Of a stretch of DNA of 64,000 bases, positions 7,645 through 16,176 are shown piece by piece. Origin of the DNA: an uncultured Bacilli bacterium (lineage in GTDB: Bacteria; Bacillota_I; Bacilli_A; RF39; UBA660); contig CAKOZV010000001.1 of assembly GCA_934131695.1 (NCBI GenBank), positions 62,001 through 126,000 on the forward strand. The letters are read 5' to 3'. A program made the translations under genes and the position numbers. Every line of letters starts with the position of its first letter. The stretch's first letter is position 1. Under the pieces are notes generated by a model, which was given only the letters and a program-made list of their open reading frames with translations, was not told the DNA's origin and did not search any database.

Positions 7645-8937
7645 TTAAATCTTTTCTATAACAAAAGAGTAATAATAAATAGAAGAAGAATTAGTATGAA
7701 TAGAAGATATTGATTCTTTTTCTTTATGATAAAAAGGATAAATGGTAACAACTCTATATTTAGAATCAAGTGCCATTCTTATAATATCATTTCTAGTGAA
7801 ATTATTTTGTTTATTAAAATTTTCATAATACCAATTATCACTTAGTAATAAATTAATATTCTTAAGATAACTAATATTTTTAAACTCACCAATTATTCTA
7901 CCTTTATCCTTTAGATATGGTCTTAGACTATTAAGAAATAAAATAGGACTATCAACCTTTTCTAGATAATTACCAATAAAAATAGTATCAAAAGTGTTAC
8001 CATTTAATTCATTTAAACAACTTACTGTTTTAAAAAACATATTACTAAACTTTCTCTTATCAGCGTCTTCTTCAAGTGAAATGATATTACTGTTTCTAAA
8101 GAAGTACTTAATTCTTAAAGATGATACTCCAATAGATGAATTATAATCTAGAATATCTTTGGGTTTATTAGCAAGGAAAATAGATGAGTTTTTACTATTA
8201 TCAAATTCAAAACAGGAAAAATGCCATTTATCTTCAAAAATAGCTCTGTTCCTTAATATAAGAGAATTAAACTTATTAATATCTTCCCTAAAACTAGTAC
8301 CTCTTTCATGATAGACGAAAGAATCATGACATAAAAATAACTTGTAAGAAGAAGATAGTATTTGTAAAGCTAAATCATTATCCTCAATATAACCAGGACT
8401 GTATCTTTCATCTAACATCTTAATCTTATCAATAACTTCTCTTTTAATAAGTAGACAAAAACCAGTAAGAAAAACTTTTTCTTCCCATCTATTACTATCA
8501 CTGATATTATTTTTTATAGCCTTCATCTGCATATCTATAAAGCGTTTAAAGGTAAAACTACCGCCTTGTAGATTATCATTACAATTAGAAACAGGACCAA
8601 CAGCTCCAATGTTAGACTTAGAATATAAACACTTTCTTAAATTAGTCAACCAGTTAGTAGTTACAATAGTATCATTATTAAGAAGAAGAATATCATAATT
8701 TTTATTAGCCTCACTAATACCTTGGTTACACCCACTTGGAAACCCTCTATTCTCCTTATTATAAATTACAGTAATGTCAGACTGAGTTTTTAACCAGTTA
8801 ATAGTACCATCATTAGAATTATTATCTACTACAATAATTTCATAAACCTCATCCTTAGTATACTTTTTAATACTCTCAATACACTTCTTAGTTTTCTCTA
8901 AATGATTATAAGTAAGAATAATAATACTAGTACCCAT
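7645..8937 (-). CDS. Family 2 glycosyltransferase with degenerate methyltransferase-like C-terminus
   Basis: Protein of 430 residues. Residues 1-240 form a GT-A glycosyltransferase: SIIILTYNHLEKT, the VVDNNSNDGT segment, a DxD-like LLNNDT and the acceptor loop EDNDLALQI, close to rhamnosyltransferase-type GT2 enzymes. Residues about 265-430 resemble a class I methyltransferase core: a KDILDYNSSIG strand, NIISLEED, FDTIFIGNYLEKVDSPILFL and a GRIIGEF strand. The usual glycine-rich SAM loop (GxGxG) is absent, so this half may be structural. GAGGTG precedes the ATG. It is divergent from a membrane protein gene and probably modifies an envelope glycan. Confidence 0.82.
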   Translation of the reverse strand: MGTSIIILTYNHLEKTKKCIESIKKYTKDEVYEIIVVDNNSNDGTINWLKTQSDITVIYNKENRGFPSGCNQGISEANKNYDILLLNNDTIVTTNWLTNLRKCLYSKSNIGAVGPVSNCNDNLQGGSFTFKRFIDMQMKAIKNNISDSNRWEEKVFLTGFCLLIKREVIDKIKMLDERYSPGYIEDNDLALQILSSSYKLFLCHDSFVYHERGTSFREDINKFNSLILRNRAIFEDKWHFSCFEFDNSKNSSIFLANKPKDILDYNSSIGVSSLRIKYFFRNSNIISLEEDADKRKFSNMFFKTVSCLNELNGNTFDTIFIGNYLEKVDSPILFLNSLRPYLKDKGRIIGEFKNISYLKNINLLLSDNWYYENFNKQNNFTRNDIIRMALDSKYRVVTIYPFYHKEKESISSIHTNSSSIYYYSFVIEKI

Positions 8938-9077
8938 TATGTCACCTCATTAAAGAATATGATTTAAAATAACTATTAATAAATTTAATTAGTCGACATC
9001 TATTTACAATGAAAGTAAAGAAAACTATTCTTTTTTTCCTTAAATATTATATAATTGGTATAGGAATGAGGAGAGTT

Positions 9078-10889
9078 ATGAGAAATAAGATTAAATATTT
9101 TTTCTTAAGTATATTAACAGTTATAGCAATTTCTATTAATAAGAAAATGATTTATGAAAAACTATTACCAAATCTAAACATTTTAAAGCTAAGTTTTATT
9201 GTGATGGCTATTCTTGCTATAGCTCTATATTTATTTTATAAACGATATAATAAAAGAATTCATCCAATGAAGCATGTTTTAGCCCTTGTATTTTCTTTAT
9301 GTTATGTAATAGGTAATAGCTATCAAGAAATATCTTCTTGGGATTTAGTCTTTTCAAGTGTTCCATTATTCTTGATAAGTATAATACAAGTATTTTGTTA
9401 TTATTACTTAATAAAGACTATATTCTGTTTTATAGATACATTTTTAGAAAAAAAAGTAACTTTTAAATTTAATACAAAGAATAAAATTATTAAACTTTTT
9501 AAAGAGCATCCATTCCTATTTTCATTAATAGTTATATTACTATTTTGGTTGATTTATATGATAGCATTTTATCCATTAATACTATCAAAAGATCCAAGTT
9601 TTCAAATAAAACAGTTTTTTAATGTAAAAACTAAATATATAGATTATGTTATTCCCTTATCAGATAAAGTTAATCTTACTAATCATCATCCAGTTTTTCA
9701 TACTATGCTTTTAGGTGGTTCTATTAAACTAGGAAGATTGTTAGGTAGTGATAATTTAGGATTATTTATTTATGCTATTATGCAAAGTATTACTCTTGCT
9801 AGTAGTTTAGCTTATACTATCTCTTATCTTTATAAGAAAAAGAAATCATTAATATTATCATTTGTCTTACTTATGATTTATTCATTAGTACCAATGTTTC
9901 CTTTCTATGCGATGAGTGCAGTTAAAGATACCTTATATACTGCCATAATTATCTTCTTTGTTATAACATTGTTTACTATAATAGATAATAACAAAGAGAT
10001 AAAAATGTCTAAGTATGTAGTATTACTACTATTAAGTATCTTATTATATCTATTAAGAAATAATGGAATATATGTAGCAGTTGGTACTATTTTAGTACTA
10101 GCTATTTATAGAAGAAAAGAATTTATCTATTTAATAGCTATTTTACTATTCGTGATAGGTACTTATATTTCTTACGATAAAATACTTTTACCAGCTTTAA
10201 AGATACCAGCAGGTAGTATAAGAGAAACATTATCAGTACCATTTCAACAAACAGCTAGATATGTGAAAGAGCATGGTGATGAGATACCTTTAAAAGATAG
10301 AAAGAAGATAGATAAACTATTAGAATATGATACATTAAAAGATAGATATAATCCTAATCTAGCAGACCCAGTTAAAAATAAGTATAATAAATATACAACA
10401 AAGAAAGAGTTAAAAGACTACTTTAAAGTTTGGTGGAAAGAATTTTTAATTCATCCAACTACTTATATAGAAGCGACACTAAATAATACTTATGGTTATT
10501 TTTATCCAGATACAGCTAATTGGTATATATATAGTGGTATTCATTATAATAAGCTTATTACAGAAGATAACTTAGTTAACTATCACTATAATAATCTATC
10601 ATTTCTAAGAATGATACTTTCAGGTTATGGAATTATCTTCCCTTACATACCTTTAATAGGATTAATATCTAATATAGGATTTTCTGCTATGGGATTAATT
10701 ACCTTAATAGTTTATTTATTAACATCAAAGTATAAAAAGTATGTAATTGCTATGTTACCAAGCCTATTATCATTAGCAATATGTTTTATCTCACCAGCCA
10801 ATACCTATTTCCGTTATAGTATGCCATTTACTTTCCTAATGCCATTTTATGTAAGCTATATTTATTTACTATTAGTTAAAGATAATTAA
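9078..10889 (+). CDS. DUF6020-type polytopic membrane protein
   Basis: About 603 residues with a dozen or so membrane helices and a loop rich in conserved polar residues (SKDPSFQIKQFF, LTNHHPVFHTMLLGG). These match the DUF6020 group, whose topology resembles GT-C glycosyltransferases acting on lipid-linked sugars. The frame is open from 9009, but the ATG at 9078 has AGGAG just upstream and a TATAAT at 9050-9055 before it, so the shorter form is preferred. It lies divergent to a GT2 gene, consistent with a role in surface glycan assembly. The activity is inferred. Confidence 0.75.
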   Translation: MRNKIKYFFLSILTVIAISINKKMIYEKLLPNLNILKLSFIVMAILAIALYLFYKRYNKRIHPMKHVLALVFSLCYVIGNSYQEISSWDLVFSSVPLFLISIIQVFCYYYLIKTIFCFIDTFLEKKVTFKFNTKNKIIKLFKEHPFLFSLIVILLFWLIYMIAFYPLILSKDPSFQIKQFFNVKTKYIDYVIPLSDKVNLTNHHPVFHTMLLGGSIKLGRLLGSDNLGLFIYAIMQSITLASSLAYTISYLYKKKKSLILSFVLLMIYSLVPMFPFYAMSAVKDTLYTAIIIFFVITLFTIIDNNKEIKMSKYVVLLLLSILLYLLRNNGIYVAVGTILVLAIYRRKEFIYLIAILLFVIGTYISYDKILLPALKIPAGSIRETLSVPFQQTARYVKEHGDEIPLKDRKKIDKLLEYDTLKDRYNPNLADPVKNKYNKYTTKKELKDYFKVWWKEFLIHPTTYIEATLNNTYGYFYPDTANWYIYSGIHYNKLITEDNLVNYHYNNLSFLRMILSGYGIIFPYIPLIGLISNIGFSAMGLITLIVYLLTSKYKKYVIAMLPSLLSLAICFISPANTYFRYSMPFTFLMPFYVSYIYLLLVKDN

Positions 10890-10946
10890 ATTCTTGAAAA
10901 ACAAGCTTGTTAATGTTATTATAAAAATAAGAATAGAGGGTGAATG

Positions 10947-11456
10947 ATGGAAAACGTTATACATTTTTTTAGGGACACACTTAGTGGACCTAGTTATATA
11001 ATTTATGTAATAGTATTAGTTATTTTAATCTTTGCATGTATTGGTTATATAGCAGAAAATAAACTTAAAGAGAAAAAACAGAAAGATAAATATGCTGAAG
11101 TAGCAAAACCAGGAGAAGTTGTTAAATCTTTAGAAGAAACAGCACCTATTCCTGTTGTTAATAATCCAGTTGAAGAAGTAAATTTAAATCAGGCAGTAAC
11201 ACCAAATAGTAATCAACAAATTAAAGTAGCACCAGTTAATGAAAATGTGGTAAATAGTGTACCTTTACAACCAGTAGCTATACCACCACAACAAATACAA
11301 CCAGTTATGGAACCACAAGTAGAAGTACAACCAGTAGGGATTAATCCTGTTTCACCAGTAGTCGAAGCACCAGTTCAATCAGTTAATCCAATCCCGCAAG
11401 TTGTTCAAGAGTCTACCCAAACAGTTAATCCCGTTCCAGAACAAAAAACTAATTGA
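10947..11456 (+). CDS. Membrane-anchored protein with Pro/Val/Gln-rich tail
   Basis: Protein of 169 residues. One membrane helix lies near residues 15-37, followed by a charged KEKKQKDK stretch. A low-complexity tail rich in Pro, Val, Gln and Asn (NPVSPVVEAPV and similar) is probably disordered. No enzyme motif is seen. The ATG at 10947 is spaced 6 bases from GAGGG; the ATG at 10944 is too close. It stands 50 bases before cdaA and reads the same way, so it may belong to the c-di-AMP region, but no functional link can be shown. Confidence 0.7.
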   Translation: MENVIHFFRDTLSGPSYIIYVIVLVILIFACIGYIAENKLKEKKQKDKYAEVAKPGEVVKSLEETAPIPVVNNPVEEVNLNQAVTPNSNQQIKVAPVNENVVNSVPLQPVAIPPQQIQPVMEPQVEVQPVGINPVSPVVEAPVQSVNPIPQVVQESTQTVNPVPEQKTN

Positions 11457-11507
11457 TTACAAAATAATTAAAATATAGTATACTAATAAGAGGTAAGGAG
11501 GAATGTT

Positions 11508-12341
11508 ATGGTTATTACAGCAACAACAGTAATTACAATTATTAAGAAAATTATTGATATATCGATAGTTTGGTTAATGGTTTATATATTATTAAAAAGT
11601 ATTAGAAATAATGTAAAATTGACGCTTCTATTTAAGGGTGTCATTATTATCGTATTTTTGAAAGTAATAAGTGATAAGTGTGGTTTTACCACCGTAGGAG
11701 TTTTACTTGAGTATATTATCATGTATGGACCACTTGCACTTATCGTTATTTTCCAACCAGAAATACGTAATATATTAGAGCAGTTAGGAAGAAATCAATT
11801 ACTTGGTAGACATAAGGTTTTAACTGTAGATGAAAGAGAACACTTAGTTTATGAAATTATTCAAGCCCTAGATTACTTAAGAAAGAATCGTATTGGAGCT
11901 TTAATGGTAATAGAGAGAGATGTAAGTCTAGGAAACTATATAGATAAGGCTAAAAAAGTATATGCTGATTTAACAAGTGATTTACTAGGAGCTATCTTCT
12001 ATGAAGGAAATCCATTACATGATGGTGGAGTTATTATTCAAGGAGATCGTATAACTTGTGCTGGAGCAGTATTTCCAACAAGTAGTAGTACTAAAATAAA
12101 CAAACATGTTGGTACAAGACATAGAGCTGCTTTAGGACTAGCCGAAGAAACAGATGCTATTTGTCTAGTTGTTTCTGAAGAGACTGGACGTTTATCAGTA
12201 GCTATTAAGGGAGAACTTTATTATAACTTATCACTAGATGATGTTAGAATGATGTTAATAGATGAATTAAAGCCAAAGACAAATAGTACTTATGATCAAG
12301 AAGAAATAGAAGAGGAAGAGTTATATGAAGAAGATATGTAG
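11508..12341 (+). CDS. cdaA: Diadenylate cyclase CdaA
   Basis: Membrane diadenylate cyclase that joins two ATP into c-di-AMP, the second messenger controlling potassium, osmolytes and wall homeostasis. Three N-terminal helices (about 10-90) precede the DAC domain. Visible active-site motifs are the DGA-type motif at 172-174, which reads DGG here, the following GVII strand, and RHR at 204-206. The length (277 aa) is typical. A strong AAGGAGG lies before the ATG. It overlaps the next gene by 17 bases, the usual cdaA-cdaR pairing; the common third gene glmM is absent. Confidence 0.95.
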   Translation: MVITATTVITIIKKIIDISIVWLMVYILLKSIRNNVKLTLLFKGVIIIVFLKVISDKCGFTTVGVLLEYIIMYGPLALIVIFQPEIRNILEQLGRNQLLGRHKVLTVDEREHLVYEIIQALDYLRKNRIGALMVIERDVSLGNYIDKAKKVYADLTSDLLGAIFYEGNPLHDGGVIIQGDRITCAGAVFPTSSSTKINKHVGTRHRAALGLAEETDAICLVVSEETGRLSVAIKGELYYNLSLDDVRMMLIDELKPKTNSTYDQEEIEEEELYEEDM

Positions 12342-13683
12342 AGGAATTGGAAAATTATTTTCCCATATAGGTGCTTTCTTTGATCGTATTTTAATTACTC
12401 CCATTACAAAAATGATTTTAAAGATAACAGACTTTTCTAAGAAGAATGCTAAAAGTATTGAAAGATTTTTAGGTAGAAAACAAACCCTAATAGTTATTAG
12501 TTTATTAGTAGCTTTATGTATATTCTTTATAATAGATGGTGAAAGTAGTGCTACTATAGACCAATATGCTGAAGTATTATATGACCAACCAGTAACAGCT
12601 ACTTATAACGAAGAAGCTTATGTAGTAGAAGGATTACCTAAGACTGTAGATATAACCTTAGTAGGACAAAAAAGACATATCTTCTTAGCTAAACAATCAC
12701 CTAGTGAGGGAGTAAATGTTGATTTAACTGGATTAAAACCAGGACAACATAAAGTAACATTAAAATATAGTCAAAGACTTAAATCACTAGATTATAGATT
12801 AGACCCATCAACAGTAACAATTACTATTTATGATAAAGTAAGTGCTACTAGAACATTAACTTATGATATCTTACATAAAGATAATTTAGATAGTAAGTTA
12901 AATATTGATAAAGTAGAACTAGATAGAAGTGAAGTTATTATCAAAGGAGCTGAACAAAAGCTTAAGAAAGTAGCTACTGTTAAAGCTTTAGTTGATGTTG
13001 ATGATTTTGCTAATCCAGAACCAGGTGAAATGACACTTAAGAATGTTCAATTAGTAGCTTATGATACAAATGGAAAAGTAGTTGATGTAGAAATAGTACC
13101 TAAGACAGTAACTGCTAAAGTAACTATTACATCACCTAGTAAAGAAGTTCCATTAAAGATAGTACCAAAAGGAGATTTAGCTTTTGGAAAAGCAATTAAG
13201 TCACTAAGTACAAGTATTAATAATGTAACTATCTATGGTAGTGAAGAAGCTTTAGCAAGTATTACTTCTTTACCAGTTGAAATTGATGTAACTGGTCTTG
13301 AAAAGAGTAAAGATTATACAGTAACTCTTAAGAAACCAACCGGTGTAACTGATATTAGTGCTAAGACAGTAACTGTTAAAGTAGCCGTTGATGATTCAAC
13401 CGTTAAAGAGTTCCAAGATATATCTATTGCTACTGAAAACTTAGATACATCCAAATATAAAGTACAGGCATCTAGTGAAGCTGATAGTAAAGTAACAGTA
13501 GTAGTTAAGGGAAGTAAATCAATAATTGATAGTATTGATCAATCAATTATCAAAGCTTATGTAGACTTAAAAGACTTAGGTGTTGGTGAACATGAAGTAG
13601 AAGTTAAAGTAACTGGTGATGATGTAAAACTTACTTATACACCTAAGGTTAAGAAAGTAAAAGTAAAAATTACTGCAAAATAA
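12325..13683 (+). CDS. cdaR: YbbR-domain regulator of CdaA (CdaR-like)
   Basis: Protein of 452 residues. One membrane helix (about 55-72) is followed by several extracytoplasmic YbbR repeats of 80-90 residues, each with the pattern VDVTGL or VDLKDL and T-V-T-V strands (for example SVSVKLT-like segments at 75-160, 165-255, 265-350 and 360-450). CdaR binds CdaA and modulates c-di-AMP synthesis in response to envelope state. The start overlaps the end of cdaA, with GAGGAAG as ribosome site, so translation is probably coupled. The N-terminal extension (1-54) is Lys-rich and cytosolic. Confidence 0.92.
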   Translation: MKKICRGIGKLFSHIGAFFDRILITPITKMILKITDFSKKNAKSIERFLGRKQTLIVISLLVALCIFFIIDGESSATIDQYAEVLYDQPVTATYNEEAYVVEGLPKTVDITLVGQKRHIFLAKQSPSEGVNVDLTGLKPGQHKVTLKYSQRLKSLDYRLDPSTVTITIYDKVSATRTLTYDILHKDNLDSKLNIDKVELDRSEVIIKGAEQKLKKVATVKALVDVDDFANPEPGEMTLKNVQLVAYDTNGKVVDVEIVPKTVTAKVTITSPSKEVPLKIVPKGDLAFGKAIKSLSTSINNVTIYGSEEALASITSLPVEIDVTGLEKSKDYTVTLKKPTGVTDISAKTVTVKVAVDDSTVKEFQDISIATENLDTSKYKVQASSEADSKVTVVVKGSKSIIDSIDQSIIKAYVDLKDLGVGEHEVEVKVTGDDVKLTYTPKVKKVKVKITAK

Positions 13684-13685
13684 AG

Positions 13686-13707
13686 AAGAGCGATAAGCTC
13701 TTTTTTT
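13686..13707. terminator. Shared terminator between cdaR and the DUF378 gene
   Basis: AAGAGC / GCTCTT stem with a GATAA loop, then T7 on the + strand. The complementary strand also ends in a T-rich stretch, and the two genes converge here. Confidence 0.8.
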
Positions 13708-13900
13708 AGTCACGTTCAAATAAGTAGCTAATGTCAATTAGACCAGCAATACCAATAACTATATATATAATCCTAGCAATAATATTATCAGTTCCTCCAA
13801 ATAAAGATGCTACAAGGTCAATACCGAATAAACCGACAAAAGCCCAGTTAATAGCACCAATAATAATTAATACTAAACAAATCTTTTTTAATATGTCCAT
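13706..13900 (-). CDS. DUF378 small membrane protein
   Basis: Protein of 64 residues with two membrane helices and the DUF378 signature INWAFVGLFGIDLVASLFGG, as in B. subtilis YuzA. The function is unknown in all members. A strong AAGGAGG lies 6 bases before the ATG. It converges with cdaR and shares its terminator. Confidence 0.88.
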   Translation of the reverse strand: MDILKKICLVLIIIGAINWAFVGLFGIDLVASLFGGTDNIIARIIYIVIGIAGLIDISYLFERD

Positions 13901-14011
13901 ACATTTCCTCCTTTTTCTTTCTTAGTATTTGTAGTAAATTTAAAATTATTCATGAATATTTAAATAAAAAAATTAATATAATGAAATGAAACTATAAATG
14001 AGGTGAATATA

Positions 14012-15010
14012 TTGAAAAAGATTGGTCTTTTATTGCTACTTTCTGTTTTTCTTATTACTGGATGTGCTAATAATAGTGAACAAAATGTTTTAAAAAATAT
14101 GTCTAAAGATATAACTAATAGTAAAGGTTATATTTTAACAGGAAAACTAGAAGTAGTTAATAATGACGATACTTATAATTATGAAGTGACATCAGCTTAT
14201 AAGAAAGGTGATTATTATCGTATCAGTTTAAAAAATACTGCTAATGATCATGAACAAATAATTTTAAAAAATGATGATGGTGTTTATGTTTTAACGCCAA
14301 GTCTTAAAAAGAGTTTTAAATTTCAAAGTGATTGGCCATATAACAATTCTCAAGTATATTTACTACAATCAATTATTAATGATATAGAAAATGATAGCAA
14401 AGCAACAATGGAAAAAGAAAAAGGTAATTATGTATTTACTAGTACTGTTAATTATCCTAATAATCGAAACTTAATAAAACAAAAAGTAACAGTTGATAAG
14501 AAAATGATGGTTAAAAAAGTAGTAGTACTTAATGATAATGATGTTCCAAAGATTACTCTTAATGTCAAGAATATTGATAAAAGTCCAAAATTTGGTAAGA
14601 ATTATTTTGAGATAGAAGATATAATGAGTACTGTTCAAACAGATGAGGAACAAACTAAAGAGACTAGTAGTATTGATGATATAATTTATCCATTAGTTGT
14701 TCCAGAAGGTACTAAATTAAAGAGTGAAGAAAAGCTTAATAAGACAGGCGGAGAAAGAGTAATTTTAACTTTTGAAGGGGAAAAACCATTCTTATTAGTA
14801 GAGGAGACAGCAAAACAAGAAGATGAGTTAACTATTATTCCAACAATAGGGGAACCATATATGTTTATGGATACAATAGGAGCCTTATCTGATAATTCCC
14901 TTACTTGGAGTAGTGGTAACATGGAGTATTACCTAGTAAGTGATGTAATGAACCAAGAAGAGTTAATAGAAGTTGCTTCTTCAATAAATGTTTTACCTAC
15001 CATGAAATAG
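14012..15010 (+). CDS. Lipoprotein of the LolA/YdcC-like type
   Basis: Exported lipoprotein with lipobox LITGC (Cys at residue 18), so it is anchored to the outer membrane leaflet. The first half (about 25-200) has the β-rich pattern of LolA/LppX folds (KGDYYRISLKN, IILKNDDGVYVLTPSLKKSFKF), close to the YdcC sporulation-related lipoproteins. The C-terminal part (about 225-332) resembles a DUF4367-type domain. AGGTG at 14001-14005 favours the TTG at 14012 over an in-frame GTG at 14003, and the TTG start gives a normal signal peptide. A TATAAT at 13977-13982 is a possible -10. Confidence 0.8.
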   Translation: MKKIGLLLLLSVFLITGCANNSEQNVLKNMSKDITNSKGYILTGKLEVVNNDDTYNYEVTSAYKKGDYYRISLKNTANDHEQIILKNDDGVYVLTPSLKKSFKFQSDWPYNNSQVYLLQSIINDIENDSKATMEKEKGNYVFTSTVNYPNNRNLIKQKVTVDKKMMVKKVVVLNDNDVPKITLNVKNIDKSPKFGKNYFEIEDIMSTVQTDEEQTKETSSIDDIIYPLVVPEGTKLKSEEKLNKTGGERVILTFEGEKPFLLVEETAKQEDELTIIPTIGEPYMFMDTIGALSDNSLTWSSGNMEYYLVSDVMNQEELIEVASSINVLPTMK

Positions 15011-15031
15011 TCTAGAAATAGACTGTTTTTT
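15009..15031 (+). terminator. Terminator after the lipoprotein gene
   Basis: AGTCT / AGACT stem with a 6-base loop, then G and seven T. It overlaps the stop codon. Confidence 0.75.
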
Positions 15032-15069
15032 TGACTTATTAAATTCTATATGAATAATATAAAAAAGTA

Positions 15070-15098
15070 TTGACGAACATTAGTTTGTATGCTAAGAT
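15070..15098 (+). promoter_or_regulatory. Promoter with LexA-like (SOS) box
   Basis: TTGACG (15070-15075), 17-base spacer ending TGC, TAAGAT (15093-15098). CGAACATTAGTTTG (15074-15087) overlaps the -35 and resembles the Gram-positive LexA/DinR box (CGAAC-N4-GTTCG) with one mismatch. The same sequence AAAAAGTATTGACGAACAT recurs before the helicase gene at 42.2 kb. Confidence 0.6.
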
Positions 15099-15173
15099 GT
15101 ACATAGTTTTTAGAAATATAAAATCTATACAGTATTAGTTTTACTAAATATACTTATGAAAGTTGGTGGTTAA

Positions 15174-15980
15174 ATGACTGTGATAAGTTGGAAACAAATA
15201 TATGAGTTTGATTTAAACAATAATAAACAGTGGGTTTTAATTTTATATAATATATCGAAAAATCATTATGTTGGAGTACCTGTTTATAAAGAAAAGAGAG
15301 AAGACAGTATTTATTTGAAATCTATTAATAAATATATTGTGTTAGATGAAATAACTGATTATAATCGTTCTAATATTAAAAGATGTATTTATGTTAAAGG
15401 TAAACCTATCAAAATAAATAATAAAGAATATGATGATATTTTGTTAAAATCTAAGCTTAGTTTTCTAAATTATGTTAAGAACAATACAAGTAACGATTCA
15501 AATGGTATATCATATAGTAAGTGGTGTAAAGATAAGCTACAGTTAATAAACAAAAGTATTGATAATAAAATAAATTTAAAAGTTGGAGCAATATATTGGG
15601 TTGATTTAGGATACAATATAGGCAGTGAGCTTAGAAAATTAAGACCAGCAATATTATGGAGAAGTTCATCTGATAAAAGCATGTGGACTGCTATACCACT
15701 TACATCAAAGCATAAGAATGATAACTATTATTTTCATTACGATTTATCAAATTCAAAATTAGGAACCGTAAGGGTGGAAAATTTAATTAATATTAGTTTA
15801 AATAGAATTAAAGAACCATATTATATAAATAATAGAATTGCAATCATTACTAAAAAGGATAATGATTGCATTTTACAGATAATAAAAAAATATTATGCTT
15901 TTGAAGAAATAGAGGATAATCATATACTTAATAAAAATAAATCCAAATATAAGAAAAATCGTGAAAAAGTATTGACTTAA
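15174..15980 (+). CDS. MazF/PemK-like protein with two candidate domains
   Basis: Protein of 268 residues. The C-terminal half (about 135-235) matches the MazF/PemK RNase core: VGAIYWVDLGYNIGSELRK, LRPAILW, then IPLTSK and GTVRVENL. The N-terminal half (about 3-90) has a similar plan (WKQIYEFDLN, WVLILYNI, VGVPVYKE, IYLKSINKYIVLDEI) and may be a second, diverged copy. MazF toxins cut mRNA and usually follow an antitoxin gene; none is present here. An SOS-type promoter lies 76 bases upstream. It could be a toxin or a repurposed RNase-fold protein. Confidence 0.7.
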   Translation: MTVISWKQIYEFDLNNNKQWVLILYNISKNHYVGVPVYKEKREDSIYLKSINKYIVLDEITDYNRSNIKRCIYVKGKPIKINNKEYDDILLKSKLSFLNYVKNNTSNDSNGISYSKWCKDKLQLINKSIDNKINLKVGAIYWVDLGYNIGSELRKLRPAILWRSSSDKSMWTAIPLTSKHKNDNYYFHYDLSNSKLGTVRVENLINISLNRIKEPYYINNRIAIITKKDNDCILQIIKKYYAFEEIEDNHILNKNKSKYKKNREKVLT

Positions 15981-15999
15981 ATATTTAAAATGATATAAT
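15972..15999 (+). promoter_or_regulatory. Strong promoter without a protein gene
   Basis: TTGACT (15972-15977), 16-base spacer with extended TGA, TATAAT (15994-15999). It overlaps the last codons of the MazF-like gene and points at 120 bases of non-coding DNA, since asnS has its own promoter further down. Confidence 0.7.
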
Positions 16000-16005
16000 T
16001 GAAAT

Positions 16006-16086
16006 ACTTTAGATTGTTGCGGGTGTATTTATACACTTGGTAGTTGTGTTTCAAAAGGAGGAGTTTATCTCTTCCTTTTGCTTATA
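16006..16086 (+). ncRNA. Candidate small structured RNA upstream of asnS
   Basis: Predicted transcript from the promoter at 15972-15999. It holds a short hairpin (GTGTA TTTA TACAC, 16022-16035). It then holds a 12-bp stem CAAAAGGAGGAG / CTCTTCCTTTTG (one G-U pair) with a TTTAT loop. The second stem buries a perfect Shine-Dalgarno-like GGAGG, but no start codon follows. The T-tract after it is weak, so the 3' end is uncertain. No T-box motif is seen, so it is not an obvious tRNA-sensing leader. I do not recognise a known RNA family. Confidence 0.45.
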
Positions 16087-16124
16087 ATAAAAATAATTAC
16101 ATTAATATTTATTTAGCCATTTGA

Positions 16125-16153
16125 TTGACGTTAAGAACTTTTTTTTCTATAAT
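16125..16153 (+). promoter_or_regulatory. asnS promoter
   Basis: TTGACG (16125-16130), exactly 17 bases, TATAAT (16148-16153). The predicted start lies near 16160, giving a leader of under 20 bases. Confidence 0.75.
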
Positions 16154-16176
16154 ATTAGAAGAAGAGGAGGACTACT

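Noticed and set aside
13731..13925. 64-residue + strand frame opposite the DUF378 gene
   Set aside because: It is the antisense shadow of a well-supported gene with a strong ribosome site.
15981..16176. T-box leader for asnS
   Set aside because: No TGGNACCGCG-type motif or specifier stem is seen, and asnS has a promoter with a very short leader.
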